A DNA stretch of 36,152 nucleotides from positions 1-36,152 of the forward strand of contig DATIKJ010000009.1 of the NCBI GenBank assembly GCA_035477615.1, in the 5' to 3' direction. Below, in pieces: positions 15,838 through 24,274 of the stretch. The translations under genes were made by a program, and so were the position numbers. The notes under the pieces were generated by a model. It saw nothing but the letters and a program-made list of their open reading frames with translations, did no database searches and was not told the DNA's origin. The stretch's first letter is position 1. Each line of letters starts with the position of its first letter. Source of the stretch: UBA2277 sp035477615 (GTDB taxonomy: Bacteria; Patescibacteriota; Microgenomatia; UBA1400; MFAQ01).

Positions 15838-17403
15838 CTATTGCCTAAACATTCTAGCAAACAATCTAGCCCCTGCCGTCTTTCTCATGTTTCTGTCAGG
15901 TATAACACTTATTGTCATTCTTATCTGATAATCCTCAAGAATATCGTTGATCATCAAAAAGGCCGCATCCAACTCCGATCCTTCATTAACTGCCATTTGC
16001 CACCTTCCTTTATCATAATAGATTCTTCCCCAAGAGCAAACTTCCAAACCCTCTTTCTTTACCTCTGCTTTTGCCATAGCTCTTCTAATGACATATATTG
16101 CCTTCTCAGATCCCACAAAATCCATCTTCGTATCGTCCAATATTGTCTCGTGATCAACATCCTCACCATTTAATGTACAAAGTCGAAACTTTTGATCCAA
16201 TAAATATTCAAATATAGTTCTTCCTTCATACTCAATCAACACCTCTTCATCTTTTCCTTCCTGTCTTTTCTCTATTAACTCTTCATATGATGAATTAATC
16301 TGAGGTGTTTCCGCCAAAAAACTTTTCCTGACAATTTCTCCTGTTTTATTCACTCCCAAAATTCCAAAATCCGACCTCATCTCATACGGGAAACGCCTCA
16401 TCTCTAATGCCAAGTATCTTTTCAACTCACCCAAAAACCTGGTTTGTTTGGCCATCTCAGTAGTGATCATGTTTCGTTGGCTATCCCTTTTTTCGTCAAA
16501 ATTTACTACTCCGATCTCCGTCGCAGTTTGCGCCTCTGGATGATGATACTCAATTGGTACTGACAACACCTTTCTATTCTTCGACAATAAATAAGCAATT
16601 GGTGCATAAGCAACATCAAAATACATCTTTGGATTTATATCTGTCTCTCCTGCTATAACATCATGTTTTTGGTAAAAATCCTCCAAAACATCTGGGTCAT
16701 TGGCAATCACTCTCGTCCCCCCAAAAAGATCCAGTACTGGCTCATCAGCTCTCCGCAACTTAGCCGATACCAACAAACGGTTCAGCATTTTATTCGACCA
16801 CATTTCAGAGTACGCCTGATATGGAGGATAACCTCGAAAATCTTCATTTTCTTCCTGAACATGAGAATTTTTTTTAGCTAAATTTACTTTAATTCCTCTC
16901 TCCGGCACTACCACATCAGCCATTCCTTCAAGGATTGGTTTCACCAATTTTTCAACATTTTTAGTAATACTTGTCTTCTCAATTTCCATCATCACAATTG
17001 CCCTCACCCCTTCTTCTCTTAATTCCTCAGCTCTTCTTAATGCTTGTCTTCGCGCCCCACTATATCCTCTGTCCACTTCTTGTTCAACAATTAGATCGTG
17101 CACTTTTACCATTTCGTCATGAAGATTTTTTACTTCTACTGCTACCTCTCCTAACCGTTTCACAAAATCTTCCGAGCTTCCTCCATCTACAATCACCACT
17201 CTAAATCCTCTCCCTAAAGCAAATTTGATCGACTCAATTGCCAAGTCACCCCTGATCTGTTCTGGATTACTCCCAGCCCCTCCTTCTCTTTTCCAAGTCT
17301 TCATAAAAGTACTTCCTGCTAAACAAACATTTTCTGGATGTTCTAATCTTTCACCAATCTCATTCTGCTTTCCGTTTTCAAACTCTGACAATATTTCTGA
17401 CAT
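15838..17403 (-). CDS. GT-A fold glycosyltransferase-like protein with extra C-terminal domain
   Basis: 521 residues. The first 310 or so look like a nucleotide-sugar glycosyltransferase of the GT-A fold: CLAGSTFMKTW, LAIESIKFALGRGFRVVIVD with VDGGSS (a DGGS motif like that of family 2), DRGYSGARRQALRRAEELRE, IVMMEIEKTS and the later FRGYPPYQAYSEMWSNKMLN. The canonical DxD is not obvious. Residues from about 380 on (ILGVNKTGEIVRK to the end) form a separate domain not recognised here. No membrane segments, so it is cytoplasmic. The substrate is unknown; a role in making a nucleotide-activated or compatible-solute-type glycoside is a guess. Confidence 0.6.
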   Translation of the reverse strand: MSEILSEFENGKQNEIGERLEHPENVCLAGSTFMKTWKREGGAGSNPEQIRGDLAIESIKFALGRGFRVVIVDGGSSEDFVKRLGEVAVEVKNLHDEMVKVHDLIVEQEVDRGYSGARRQALRRAEELREEGVRAIVMMEIEKTSITKNVEKLVKPILEGMADVVVPERGIKVNLAKKNSHVQEENEDFRGYPPYQAYSEMWSNKMLNRLLVSAKLRRADEPVLDLFGGTRVIANDPDVLEDFYQKHDVIAGETDINPKMYFDVAYAPIAYLLSKNRKVLSVPIEYHHPEAQTATEIGVVNFDEKRDSQRNMITTEMAKQTRFLGELKRYLALEMRRFPYEMRSDFGILGVNKTGEIVRKSFLAETPQINSSYEELIEKRQEGKDEEVLIEYEGRTIFEYLLDQKFRLCTLNGEDVDHETILDDTKMDFVGSEKAIYVIRRAMAKAEVKKEGLEVCSWGRIYYDKGRWQMAVNEGSELDAAFLMINDILEDYQIRMTISVIPDRNMRKTAGARLFARMFRQ

Positions 17404-17459
17404 AACTCATTCTTACAAACTCCTTTATGGATATCAACTCCCTAAATCTCCGCCAAGTT

Positions 17460-17488
17460 CTTATAATAACACGCCTATTTTATCACAA
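17460..17488 (-). promoter_or_regulatory. Candidate promoter of the glycosyltransferase gene
   Basis: On minus: TTGTGA (17483-17488), a 17-nt spacer, TATAAG (17460-17465). The block from the -35 through the following ARCTTGSC is nearly identical to that upstream of rpsB. Confidence 0.45.
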
Positions 17489-17532
17489 CCACATCCATAG
17501 TACCAGTATACAATTACACCCCATAACAAATC

Positions 17533-17541
17533 TGTTATAAT
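17533..17541 (+). promoter_or_regulatory. Extended -10 promoter of the 17576 gene
   Basis: TGTTATAAT (TG-n-TATAAT, 17533-17541), about 35 nt before the ATG and followed by AAAGGAGG. No convincing -35, as expected for extended -10 promoters. Confidence 0.6.
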
Positions 17542-17575
17542 CATCCCCAAAGTTCATTTAAATAAAGGAGGTTTC

Positions 17576-18073
17576 ATGTTCTGGCTTATCGGGTTACCTT
17601 TAATAGTTTCGCTTATATACCTCGCTGGTATGGTTATTACCAAACAAATTAGCTTCAATGTTAAGAATACCATCGGAAATAGCATCCTTATCGTTTTCGT
17701 TTGTTTGATCCTTGGTTTTTTTATAAACATCTTTGGGGCTAATTCAGACAGTCGTAGTTACCCTGACCTGGATAAAAAAATTTTCCTTGCTCAGGTCCCC
17801 AACATTCCCAACAACATTTATTTGATCTCCATTGATGATCTCCAAAACGGAAAAACCTACCACTACTATTTTACAAACAGCAACGGAGTTCTTGAAAAAT
17901 CTACCATCCTTTTCAGTGAAGTACGCATAGTCGAAGACAATCCACCTCAACCATATTTAAACGAAGTAAAATACACTTGTGTCATCAATAAGTTTTGGTT
18001 GTTGTGGTGCACCAGCCACTCCCCATACTCCTTCGAGGTCCACATTCCCCCAAACTCAATCCTAAACTATTAA
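17576..18073 (+). CDS. Hypothetical membrane protein
   Basis: 165 residues, not recognised. Two hydrophobic segments (about 3-22 and 35-55) precede a C-terminal domain of about 110 residues rich in Asn, Tyr and Pro, with a possible disulphide pair (CVINKFWLLWC). The mature domain most likely lies outside the membrane. AAAGGAGG about 7 nt before the ATG, an extended -10, and a terminator support a monocistronic gene. Confidence 0.65.
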   Translation: MFWLIGLPLIVSLIYLAGMVITKQISFNVKNTIGNSILIVFVCLILGFFINIFGANSDSRSYPDLDKKIFLAQVPNIPNNIYLISIDDLQNGKTYHYYFTNSNGVLEKSTILFSEVRIVEDNPPQPYLNEVKYTCVINKFWLLWCTSHSPYSFEVHIPPNSILNY

Positions 18074-18079
18074 ATCCAT

Positions 18080-18105
18080 AAACCCGCCACAACCGGCGGG
18101 TTTTT
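18080..18105 (+). terminator. Rho-independent terminator between convergent genes
   Basis: Perfect 8-bp stem AACCCGCC (18081-18088) / GGCGGGTT (18095-18102) followed by TTTTT. It serves the plus-strand gene; folD ends 5 bp away on the other strand. Confidence 0.9.
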
Positions 18106-18109
18106 AATG

Positions 18110-18865
18110 TTAAATATCAGCAAGATTTTCAAATAACGACACAATCGTCAAAGGCCCTACCCCACCAGGAACCGGTGTAATCATCAACGCCTTCTTAGAA
18201 GCATCTTTTGCAAAGTTCCCTTTTGGATATCCCAGATCAATCCCTACAAAACCGTTCTCCACCATCTCTCCTTTTATCAAACTCTCAACTCCTGTCACTC
18301 CGATTATCACTTCATACTTTTTCAACCCCATCAAATCATCTCCTTTATCTAACCCTGTCACTTGGTATCCCAGTATCTTCAATCTCTCCAATAATCTTCT
18401 TCCCACCATCCCCAAAGAACCAACTATCGCAATCGTCTGTTCTTCATCAACATTAAAAATATCTAAAACTATCTCCACCGCTCCAACAACCGCCGGAATG
18501 AACTTAGATTTCGGGTTTAATCCGTCTATATCCTTCTCTGGATTAATTGTAGACAAAATTTGCTCAGTTTCCTCTTTTGTCGCCCCTACTATTGGCAGTT
18601 GCACTAAAACCCCATCTATTATTTCATCACTATTTGTCTCTTCGATCATCTCTCTCAACTCCTCTTTGTTCCTCGCAAAAGAAACCGTTACCAAAACCCC
18701 CAGTCTCTCCCCCATCTCTCTTTTTAAACGCACATAAGTACTCTCTTCCGAATGCCCATCGCACTGTAGTATCAAAAGACTTTTTCCCAAGAGTCTCTCC
18801 GACTCTTCTAGAAACACCGCTCTTTTCTCTGCTTCTTTTTTTCCATCCAGTACTAGTTGGGGCAT
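18110..18865 (-). CDS. folD: Methylenetetrahydrofolate dehydrogenase/cyclohydrolase
   Basis: 251 residues, somewhat shorter than the usual 280-290. It interconverts 5,10-methylene-, methenyl- and 10-formyl-THF. Present are STYVRLKREMGERLG with the catalytic Lys in the Y-x3-K pattern, DGVLVQLPI, PEKDIDGLN, the dinucleotide-binding GSLGMVGRRL and the closing ITPVPGGVGPLT. The usual GRSxxVG of the cofactor site is altered to GSLGMVG. It overlaps the end of glyA by 13 bp, so the two share a transcript and a one-carbon pathway. Confidence 0.93.
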   Translation of the reverse strand: MPQLVLDGKKEAEKRAVFLEESERLLGKSLLILQCDGHSEESTYVRLKREMGERLGVLVTVSFARNKEELREMIEETNSDEIIDGVLVQLPIVGATKEETEQILSTINPEKDIDGLNPKSKFIPAVVGAVEIVLDIFNVDEEQTIAIVGSLGMVGRRLLERLKILGYQVTGLDKGDDLMGLKKYEVIIGVTGVESLIKGEMVENGFVGIDLGYPKGNFAKDASKKALMITPVPGGVGPLTIVSLFENLADI

Positions 18866-20064
18866 GGGTATTTTTTACAAATTGCTAACACCTCATCTTT
18901 AATAGTAGCCATGTCTTCTCCGCCAAATACTCTCAAAATTAATCTGGCAATTTGTTTCATTTGTTCTTCTCCCATTCCTCTTGTCGTCACGGCCGGTGTA
19001 CCAATTCGAATCCCGGATGGCCTCATCGCACTCCCAAAATCTCCCGGAATGGTATTGGCATTGACCACGATTCCGGCTTCTTCAAGCTTTACCGCCATTT
19101 CTTTACCCTTCTCTACTCCAACTTCAACTAACATCAAATGATTCTCTGTTCCATATACCTTCAAACCTCCCGCTCTCAGCTCATCTGCTAGTATCTTTGA
19201 ATTTTTGACTACTTGCATTGAGTAGGCATAAAATTCTCTACTTTCTGCCTCCTCAAAGGCTACAGCCATACCAGCAATTGTGTTCATATGTGGGCCGCCC
19301 TGAAGCCCAGGAAATACTGCTTTATCGATCTTTATTGCCAAAGACTCGTCTTTCTCCAGACCATTGTTCGTCACCCCTATAAAGGCACCTCTGGGGCCTC
19401 TCAATGACTTATGGGTCGTGCTGGTCACTATATGGGCATAATCTGCCGGATTCTCGGCTACTCCTGAGGCTACCAACCCGGCAATATGGCTAATATCAGC
19501 AACCAAATACGCTCCCACACTATCTGCAATCTCGGCAAATCTCTTCCAGTCGATGTTCCAAGAATAGGCAGTTGTACCTGCAAAGATCACTTTCGGTATT
19601 TCATTTTCTACTAGGCTAGCCACCGCTTCATAATCAATCTTCCCTTCGCTGTCCACCCCGTACTGCACACTCTTAAACCACTTCCCCGAAACACTCACCC
19701 TGTGACCATGAGTTAGATGGCCTCCTGCATTGAGCTCCATGCCACAAATCTTGTCTCCAGGTTCAACTAAAGCTAGTAACACTGCTAAATTTGCCGGACT
19801 ACCTGAGTATGGCTGGACATTCATATGCTCCAGTTTAAATAGCTTCTTCCCTAGCTCAATCGTGTACATTTCAATCTCGTCCATTACGCCATTCCCCTGA
19901 TAATACCGTCTGCCAGGATACCCTTCGGCATACTTGTTTGCCAAAACAGAACCCACTGCCTCACGCACTGCCTTACTGGCATAGTTCTCCGAAGGTATAA
20001 GAGAGATTGTCTCCTCTTGCCTTCTGACCTCTTTCCCGATCATCTGCTTAATCAAATCATTCAT
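18853..20064 (-). CDS. glyA: Serine hydroxymethyltransferase
   Basis: 403 residues, close to full length. A PLP enzyme converting serine and THF to glycine and 5,10-methylene-THF. The PLP Lys is K219 in STTHKSLRGPRG. The N-terminal IPSENYAS, GYPGRRYYQG and HLTHG motifs and the C-terminal RIGTPAVTTRGM are all present. Its product feeds FolD and the ThyX-like enzyme encoded at 27706. Confidence 0.97.
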   Translation of the reverse strand: MNDLIKQMIGKEVRRQEETISLIPSENYASKAVREAVGSVLANKYAEGYPGRRYYQGNGVMDEIEMYTIELGKKLFKLEHMNVQPYSGSPANLAVLLALVEPGDKICGMELNAGGHLTHGHRVSVSGKWFKSVQYGVDSEGKIDYEAVASLVENEIPKVIFAGTTAYSWNIDWKRFAEIADSVGAYLVADISHIAGLVASGVAENPADYAHIVTSTTHKSLRGPRGAFIGVTNNGLEKDESLAIKIDKAVFPGLQGGPHMNTIAGMAVAFEEAESREFYAYSMQVVKNSKILADELRAGGLKVYGTENHLMLVEVGVEKGKEMAVKLEEAGIVVNANTIPGDFGSAMRPSGIRIGTPAVTTRGMGEEQMKQIARLILRVFGGEDMATIKDEVLAICKKYPCPN

Positions 20065-20196
20065 TGCTTAATTTTAACCTAATTTAAACCACTCATTTGA
20101 TTTAGAAATACCTGCCTATAATATTGATAATTTAATCTAAATCTGTCATAATACCGCAATCATTTGCATCTTATCGTTCTTTAAAAGGAGGCCTCA

Positions 20197-21507
20197 ATGG
20201 CCGAAAGAAAAATTGTTTCTCAAACCCATTTTGTTGATCTTTCAAAAGTTGGTGACCGCAAAGAAGCCAGTGTGGGATCTGTCTATGTAGGCACCAAAGA
20301 TGCCGACTGGACATGCAACAGCTGTAATCACGGGCCCATAAATGGCAGAAAAAAACTCTGCCCCATGTGTGGCAACCCAAAAGACAGTACAGAAACCTAC
20401 GTTGCTTCAACAGACAATCGTCCATTCCTTTCCGATAAAGATATGGAAGACCGTGGAGTCGATCTTGACCACGGCTCGGACGAAGAGTGCCCATACTGCA
20501 AGGCAAGAATTGCCCCAAAAACGCAAATTTGCCCGCAATGTAACGGTACAATCAAAAACGTCGGCAAAACCAAACGCATATGTCCAACCTGTTCTCGCGA
20601 GTCAAATGCATTGATATGTCCATCTTGTGGCGACAAAACAGTTTCTAAAAGCGAACAATCAAGTTCCATTCCCCCATCTCCTCCATCAGGAAATTTCTAT
20701 ACTGCATCAGGAGATGAACAGCCAACCAGAACTCCACCGTGGTTTCTGATTGGTGGAATTATTGCCGCTGTTGCCATCATTGTATTTGGGATAATTATGA
20801 TCTTTTCTCCAAAGGAAAGAGTAGGCACTGTTGTTTCAAGCAGTTGGTCCTGCTCCGTTCCTTACCAGGAATATCAATACAATCAACATAGTGATTGGTA
20901 TGTTCCCGTTGGTGGTGACTACATTTCTCAAAGCGATGAAATTCATCACTACGATCAGATATATGTTCGTACCGATAGGGTCTGTAATAATGAGTGGGAG
21001 GTTGTAGGTTCACACAATGAAACTACTTACGAGCGAGTATGTGAGACTCACTCAGAATACTCTGGTAGTACTACAACTTGTTATGATGATGGGACTTGTG
21101 ACACAACCGATGACTACAATGATGTCACCGAATGTCATAGTGAGCCAAGAACAGAATCGGTTGACGACTATGGCTACGTGGAACACTGTCACAATGAGGA
21201 TATCTATGATCAAGTTCCAGTCTACTCCCCATATTACGTCTACAACATCTGGGAATGGGTATCACTTAATCCTCTAACCTCAAATGGTACAGACAACACT
21301 ATTGTCTGCCCAAAAGTTTCGGAAAGTGAAACCGCCAGACAATCAGGCAACGAATCGACAACTTGCGAAACTACTTTCCAAGTCTCAAAGAAACAGTATT
21401 CTTACAAGCCAAATTGTTCTACAGAATTTCCTAACTACTTCAGAGGTTCCGAATGGAATCTCACGATAACTGGACCGTTTATTAAGGCCGTCGCTCCGCT
21501 TCCATAA
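20197..21507 (+). CDS. Triple zinc-ribbon, single-pass membrane protein
   Basis: 436 residues. Three four-Cys fingers lie in the N-terminal half: C40/C43/C55/C58, C98/C101/C112/C115 and C129/C132/C141/C144. The first reads ADWTCNSC with a middle Asn and then CPMC, much like a RanBP2/NZF finger. A Pro/Ser linker and one membrane helix (about 182-203) follow. The last 230 residues are external, Tyr/Cys/Asp-rich, with repeated ERVCETHSEYSG-, TECHSEPRTES- and VEHCHNEDIYD-type units. AAAGGAGG precedes the ATG, and a TATAAT (20117-20122) lies upstream. It is convergent with the ubiquitin-like operon. The function is unknown; the NZF likeness and position make modifier binding a hypothesis only. Confidence 0.65.
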   Translation: MAERKIVSQTHFVDLSKVGDRKEASVGSVYVGTKDADWTCNSCNHGPINGRKKLCPMCGNPKDSTETYVASTDNRPFLSDKDMEDRGVDLDHGSDEECPYCKARIAPKTQICPQCNGTIKNVGKTKRICPTCSRESNALICPSCGDKTVSKSEQSSSIPPSPPSGNFYTASGDEQPTRTPPWFLIGGIIAAVAIIVFGIIMIFSPKERVGTVVSSSWSCSVPYQEYQYNQHSDWYVPVGGDYISQSDEIHHYDQIYVRTDRVCNNEWEVVGSHNETTYERVCETHSEYSGSTTTCYDDGTCDTTDDYNDVTECHSEPRTESVDDYGYVEHCHNEDIYDQVPVYSPYYVYNIWEWVSLNPLTSNGTDNTIVCPKVSESETARQSGNESTTCETTFQVSKKQYSYKPNCSTEFPNYFRGSEWNLTITGPFIKAVAPLP

Positions 21508-21518
21508 ATAAACCCCAA

Positions 21519-21548
21519 ATCCCTCGACTATATCGAGGGATTTTTTTA
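21519..21548 (+). terminator. Rho-independent terminator of the zinc-ribbon gene
   Basis: Perfect stem ATCCCTCGA (21519-21527) / TCGAGGGAT (21533-21541) followed by a run of seven T. Confidence 0.92.
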
Positions 21549-21551
21549 TAC

Positions 21552-21578
21552 AAAAAAGCCCCCGGTATTCCCGAGGGC
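21552..21578 (-). terminator. Rho-independent terminator of the ubiquitin-like operon
   Basis: Stem GCCCCCGG (21558-21565) / CCGAGGGC (21571-21578; one G-U pair) with an A-run 21552-21557 that reads as a U-run on minus. It lies about 60 nt beyond the modifier stop, back to back with the plus-strand terminator. Confidence 0.85.
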
Positions 21579-21639
21579 AAAACAAACTATTAAACTAACT
21601 TACCAACTGCTGATCCGAGCCGGCCGCGGCCGACTTTCT

Positions 21640-21852
21640 CTACCCGCCGCTAACCTTCGGAGACAGGACGACGATGTCCTTGTCGAAGACCTCGTCCTCA
21701 AGCTCGGCTTCCCGGTTATTAACGGTGACTTCCATGCTCTCGCTGGACATTTCCGCCGCTTTCAGTGCGTCTTCCAGGGTGGCGCCTTCGTCCAAACACA
21801 CTTCCTGCACTTTACCGCCAAAGGCGGCTACCTTCACAAACATTTTTGCCAT
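21640..21852 (-). CDS. Ubiquitin-like modifier (ThiS/MoaD/Ub fold) ending in Gly-Gly
   Basis: 70 residues. Predicted beta-grasp: strand MFVKVAAFGGKVQEVCLDEG, helix TLEDALKAAEM, then SMEVTVNNREAELEDEVF with the ThiS/MoaD-like VNNRE turn, and KDIVVLSPKVSGG. The last two residues are a bare Gly-Gly, so no protease is needed to expose it. AAGGAGG lies 4 nt before the ATG. It follows the E1 gene by 82 bp, and that gap contains a GTCTTTT/AAAAGAC stem. Its base composition is clearly more GC-rich than the genes around it. Sulfur-carrier (ThiS/MoaD) function is possible on sequence, but the company of E2- and JAMM-type genes and the absence of thiamine or molybdopterin genes favour protein modification. 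Confidence 0.8.
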   Translation of the reverse strand: MAKMFVKVAAFGGKVQEVCLDEGATLEDALKAAEMSSESMEVTVNNREAELEDEVFDKDIVVLSPKVSGG

Positions 21853-21934
21853 TTTTCCTCCTTGCGAGTTGTTGTCTTTTAAAAACTCTCAGTCTCCAAA
21901 AGACGTGAATAAAGGTACAAACTACTTCGTTCGC

Positions 21935-22585
21935 CTATTTTACCACCAGCAACATGTTTTTCAAGTCCATGTTTATCAAAAAATAATATTGTTCACCAAC
22001 CAGCCATTTTTTCAGCTGGCCGGCCATAATACCACCGATTACCATGGCGGTGTAAATGATGGATTTCTGTGTACACGGTTGGACAACCGCTTCTTGATCT
22101 GAGTACAGTGTTTTTTCATAAGCTTCCACCATATCCAGATCATTTGGGTCCAAGGTATATACTCTAAAAACCTCGGCCGCCATCCTTCCCTCTACGTACA
22201 GGGGAACATGAATATTGAAACGTATTTTTTCCCAAATTACTTTACGGGCAGCCATCGAGTCGACTGCGCTCATAACCACTCCATTCAAAGGCTGACTTCC
22301 GTCAAATCTTTGTTGCACTGTCTCAACTTTTGAATCAGTAAACTCCCCCAGCATTTCCTTGAAAGCCTCAACCTTAGGACGTCCAGTATCAGCTAACCGA
22401 AACAATTGATTGGGTATATTGTGAGACTCTACAGTATCGTCGTCAAGAAAGACAAGGGATCCAACTCCCATCTTTCCCAAAGTCAAGCCCAGGAGCGTTC
22501 CAATCCCTCCCACACCAATATCCGTGACCTTGGTTGTCTGCAGTACTATCGGGGAAACTATCCCAGTTTGCCGGGAAAAGTTCAT
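21935..22585 (-). CDS. Minimal ThiF/E1-like adenylyltransferase
   Basis: 216 residues. E1-like enzymes adenylate the C-terminal Gly of the modifier and usually pass it to a Cys. Nucleotide-binding GVGGIG is at 24-29, the acidic cluster DDDTVESHN at 48-56 and NQLF..DTGRPKVEA at 59-74. C171 (QPCTQKS) is placed where active-site Cys residues occur. The C-terminal helix-rich stretch IIYTAMVIGGIMAGQLKKWL matches the ThiF-domain end. The paired CxxC zinc site of ThiF/MoeB is absent, as is a separate adenylation half or ubiquitin-fold domain, so this is a compact single-domain E1. The ATG overlaps the JAMM stop by 4 nt. Confidence 0.85.
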   Translation of the reverse strand: MNFSRQTGIVSPIVLQTTKVTDIGVGGIGTLLGLTLGKMGVGSLVFLDDDTVESHNIPNQLFRLADTGRPKVEAFKEMLGEFTDSKVETVQQRFDGSQPLNGVVMSAVDSMAARKVIWEKIRFNIHVPLYVEGRMAAEVFRVYTLDPNDLDMVEAYEKTLYSDQEAVVQPCTQKSIIYTAMVIGGIMAGQLKKWLVGEQYYFLINMDLKNMLLVVK

Positions 22586-23196
22586 CTTCTCCTCCCTCCG
22601 CTGCCAACTCTGCGCTCAAGACGACGATACCTACCTTTAAGATATGGCCGTATCAATACCGGCTGCTCTTCAGGGACAATGGTTGTCACCATGTTATCAA
22701 TTTCCTCTTGGAGCTGAGCTGTCAACAAATCATCTTCCTCAAAATATATCTGCAAAGGACACCCATCCACCGTTGTCTGCACTGGATGAAAAGCATCCAC
22801 CCGGCAAAGATACTCGCCAGCATAATTTGTCACCAAAGACAACATCCACTCGGCATTGAATCCATAGATATTTTCCTTGTCTTTAGGTGACCAAAAAGTA
22901 TTTCCGCCTGCATGAGAATGCCACCACAACCTTAAACAAGAAATATCCTCTCCGGACATGATCATGGTCGTCATTAGTTCACAAATCTTTTTGGGGTTTA
23001 TGGCAGTATCGACATCGTTACACCGTTGCTCGAGGATAAAAACATCCTCAATCAGCAGAGCCATCCTTCCCAGTGCTCTTACTTTCCCCAAGCCGGAGAC
23101 TTCACCTTTTGCTAATCTCACATAGGTGTCCAGCTTTATTTTTGCCAATGGCAAAATATATATAACCGGCTTTTTCTCAGACCATTGCTGTGTCAT
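22582..23196 (-). CDS. JAMM/MPN+ metalloprotease, deubiquitinase-like
   Basis: 204 residues. The JAMM zinc-protease motif is complete: E32 (GEVSGLG), H93-S-H95 and then exactly seven residues to S103 and two to D106 (HSHAGGNTFWSPKD). This is the E-x-H-x-H-x7-S-x2-D pattern of isopeptidases that remove ubiquitin-like proteins. The C-terminal part (about 115-204) holds an acidic stretch and a basic GRYRRLERRVGSGGRRR tail. The start overlaps the second E2 gene by 20 bp, and the stop overlaps the E1 gene. A likely role is release or recycling of the 21640 modifier from targets. Confidence 0.88.
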   Translation of the reverse strand: MTQQWSEKKPVIYILPLAKIKLDTYVRLAKGEVSGLGKVRALGRMALLIEDVFILEQRCNDVDTAINPKKICELMTTMIMSGEDISCLRLWWHSHAGGNTFWSPKDKENIYGFNAEWMLSLVTNYAGEYLCRVDAFHPVQTTVDGCPLQIYFEEDDLLTAQLQEEIDNMVTTIVPEEQPVLIRPYLKGRYRRLERRVGSGGRRR

Positions 23197-24274
23197 CAGA
23201 AATTTTCTCCTTTATTGGCCAACTTTCAATTTTTTCAAAGCAATTACGTTCATCATACGATCTCAAAACTTCCATCACCATTTGCAAAACAACATCCAAC
23301 TTCATTTCTCCCAAAAGTACGGCAAAACCATATGTCGCTTCGTGAAGGCAAATTTTTTTCCGTCCACTAAAGTTTGGATGATGATAATCGTTGACCACCC
23401 TTGTGGTATTGATACATCGAACAGTGCCGTCCGTGACATCTACTTCTATTGCAATATCACCGATATCATAAATAACCCCCTTATGTTCAATATCAATCTG
23501 CCCTACTGGAATCCGCAAGGTGTCATCAAACTTTATTTCTATTTTCCCATTGCTGGAAAACTTGCACATTCTTCGATACATATCAACAACTTCTCGACCA
23601 GATGTTCGAGCCGCCTCTTCTTTAAAGAACTTTCTACTAAGTGCAAGAATAGTAACCCACTCTTGCAAATCTATAATCTCACCCCTTTCATCCAAGATTC
23701 TTTCGGCGATCACTTCTTTTGATCCAGTGCGTAAACTTCGGTTAAAATGTTCCCGCAGCTTACCCTCGGAACGCTTCTTCATTTCTCTCCCAAAAAGTAT
23801 CGGATGGCTAAGATACAAAAAATAATCATCCAAAATCATCTTTAAAAGAGAACCAATATTGTCTTCGCACCCTGACAATAGGTCAAAAAGAATATAAAGT
23901 GACTTTTTGCAAATTACTGCTACTTCATAACCTTCATTATCATAAATTTTTCTACCCACCCAGGATTGCTTCTGTTGAGGCACCACAAAACAATCCCTCT
24001 GGCTCTCCTTCAGTCTGATACCATAAAACTCACCAACCGTTAAAGCCTCGTATGGATAAAGAGTGGGTGGATGATGAAAACAAATGTAAAGAGTATCTTC
24101 TTTTTTACAATTGTCCGGAGAATGCCAATTTTCTTTATCATATCTTTTGATTAAGACTAGATTTTTACCCGTCTTCTTTGCAAACTCCTTCAAGATAGGC
24201 AGTATTTTTGATCCACAATCGTAATAGTAGTAAGTGTCTCCAAAGTCAATTCTTTGCTCCAACAACTCATCCAT
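23177..24274 (-). CDS. E2 (UBC)-like protein with novel N-terminal domain, copy 2
   Basis: 365 residues. The C-terminal 130 or so look like an E2 conjugating fold: IPVGQIDIEHKGVIYDIGDI (beta-meander), the HPN-type HHPNFSGRKKICLHEA with the presumed catalytic Cys C309, and the closing helix VLRSYDERNCFEKIESWP. Residues 1-210 or so are shared with the neighbour (EVAVICKKSLYILFDLLSGC; LDDYFLYLS) and match no family I recognise. The flanks of the active site differ from the neighbour (ICLHEA in place of CCLGNI), so the two may load or target differently. It overlaps the neighbours by 8 and 20 bp. Confidence 0.7.
   Translation of the reverse strand: MDELLEQRIDFGDTYYYYDCGSKILPILKEFAKKTGKNLVLIKRYDKENWHSPDNCKKEDTLYICFHHPPTLYPYEALTVGEFYGIRLKESQRDCFVVPQQKQSWVGRKIYDNEGYEVAVICKKSLYILFDLLSGCEDNIGSLLKMILDDYFLYLSHPILFGREMKKRSEGKLREHFNRSLRTGSKEVIAERILDERGEIIDLQEWVTILALSRKFFKEEAARTSGREVVDMYRRMCKFSSNGKIEIKFDDTLRIPVGQIDIEHKGVIYDIGDIAIEVDVTDGTVRCINTTRVVNDYHHPNFSGRKKICLHEATYGFAVLLGEMKLDVVLQMVMEVLRSYDERNCFEKIESWPIKEKISDDTAMV

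Noticed and set aside
21640..21852. ThiS or MoaD sulfur carrier as the role of the 70-aa protein
   Set aside because: The fold and VNNRE turn allow it, but no thiamine or molybdopterin gene is nearby, whereas E2-like and JAMM genes are. It is kept as an alternative in the feature entry and not as the main call.
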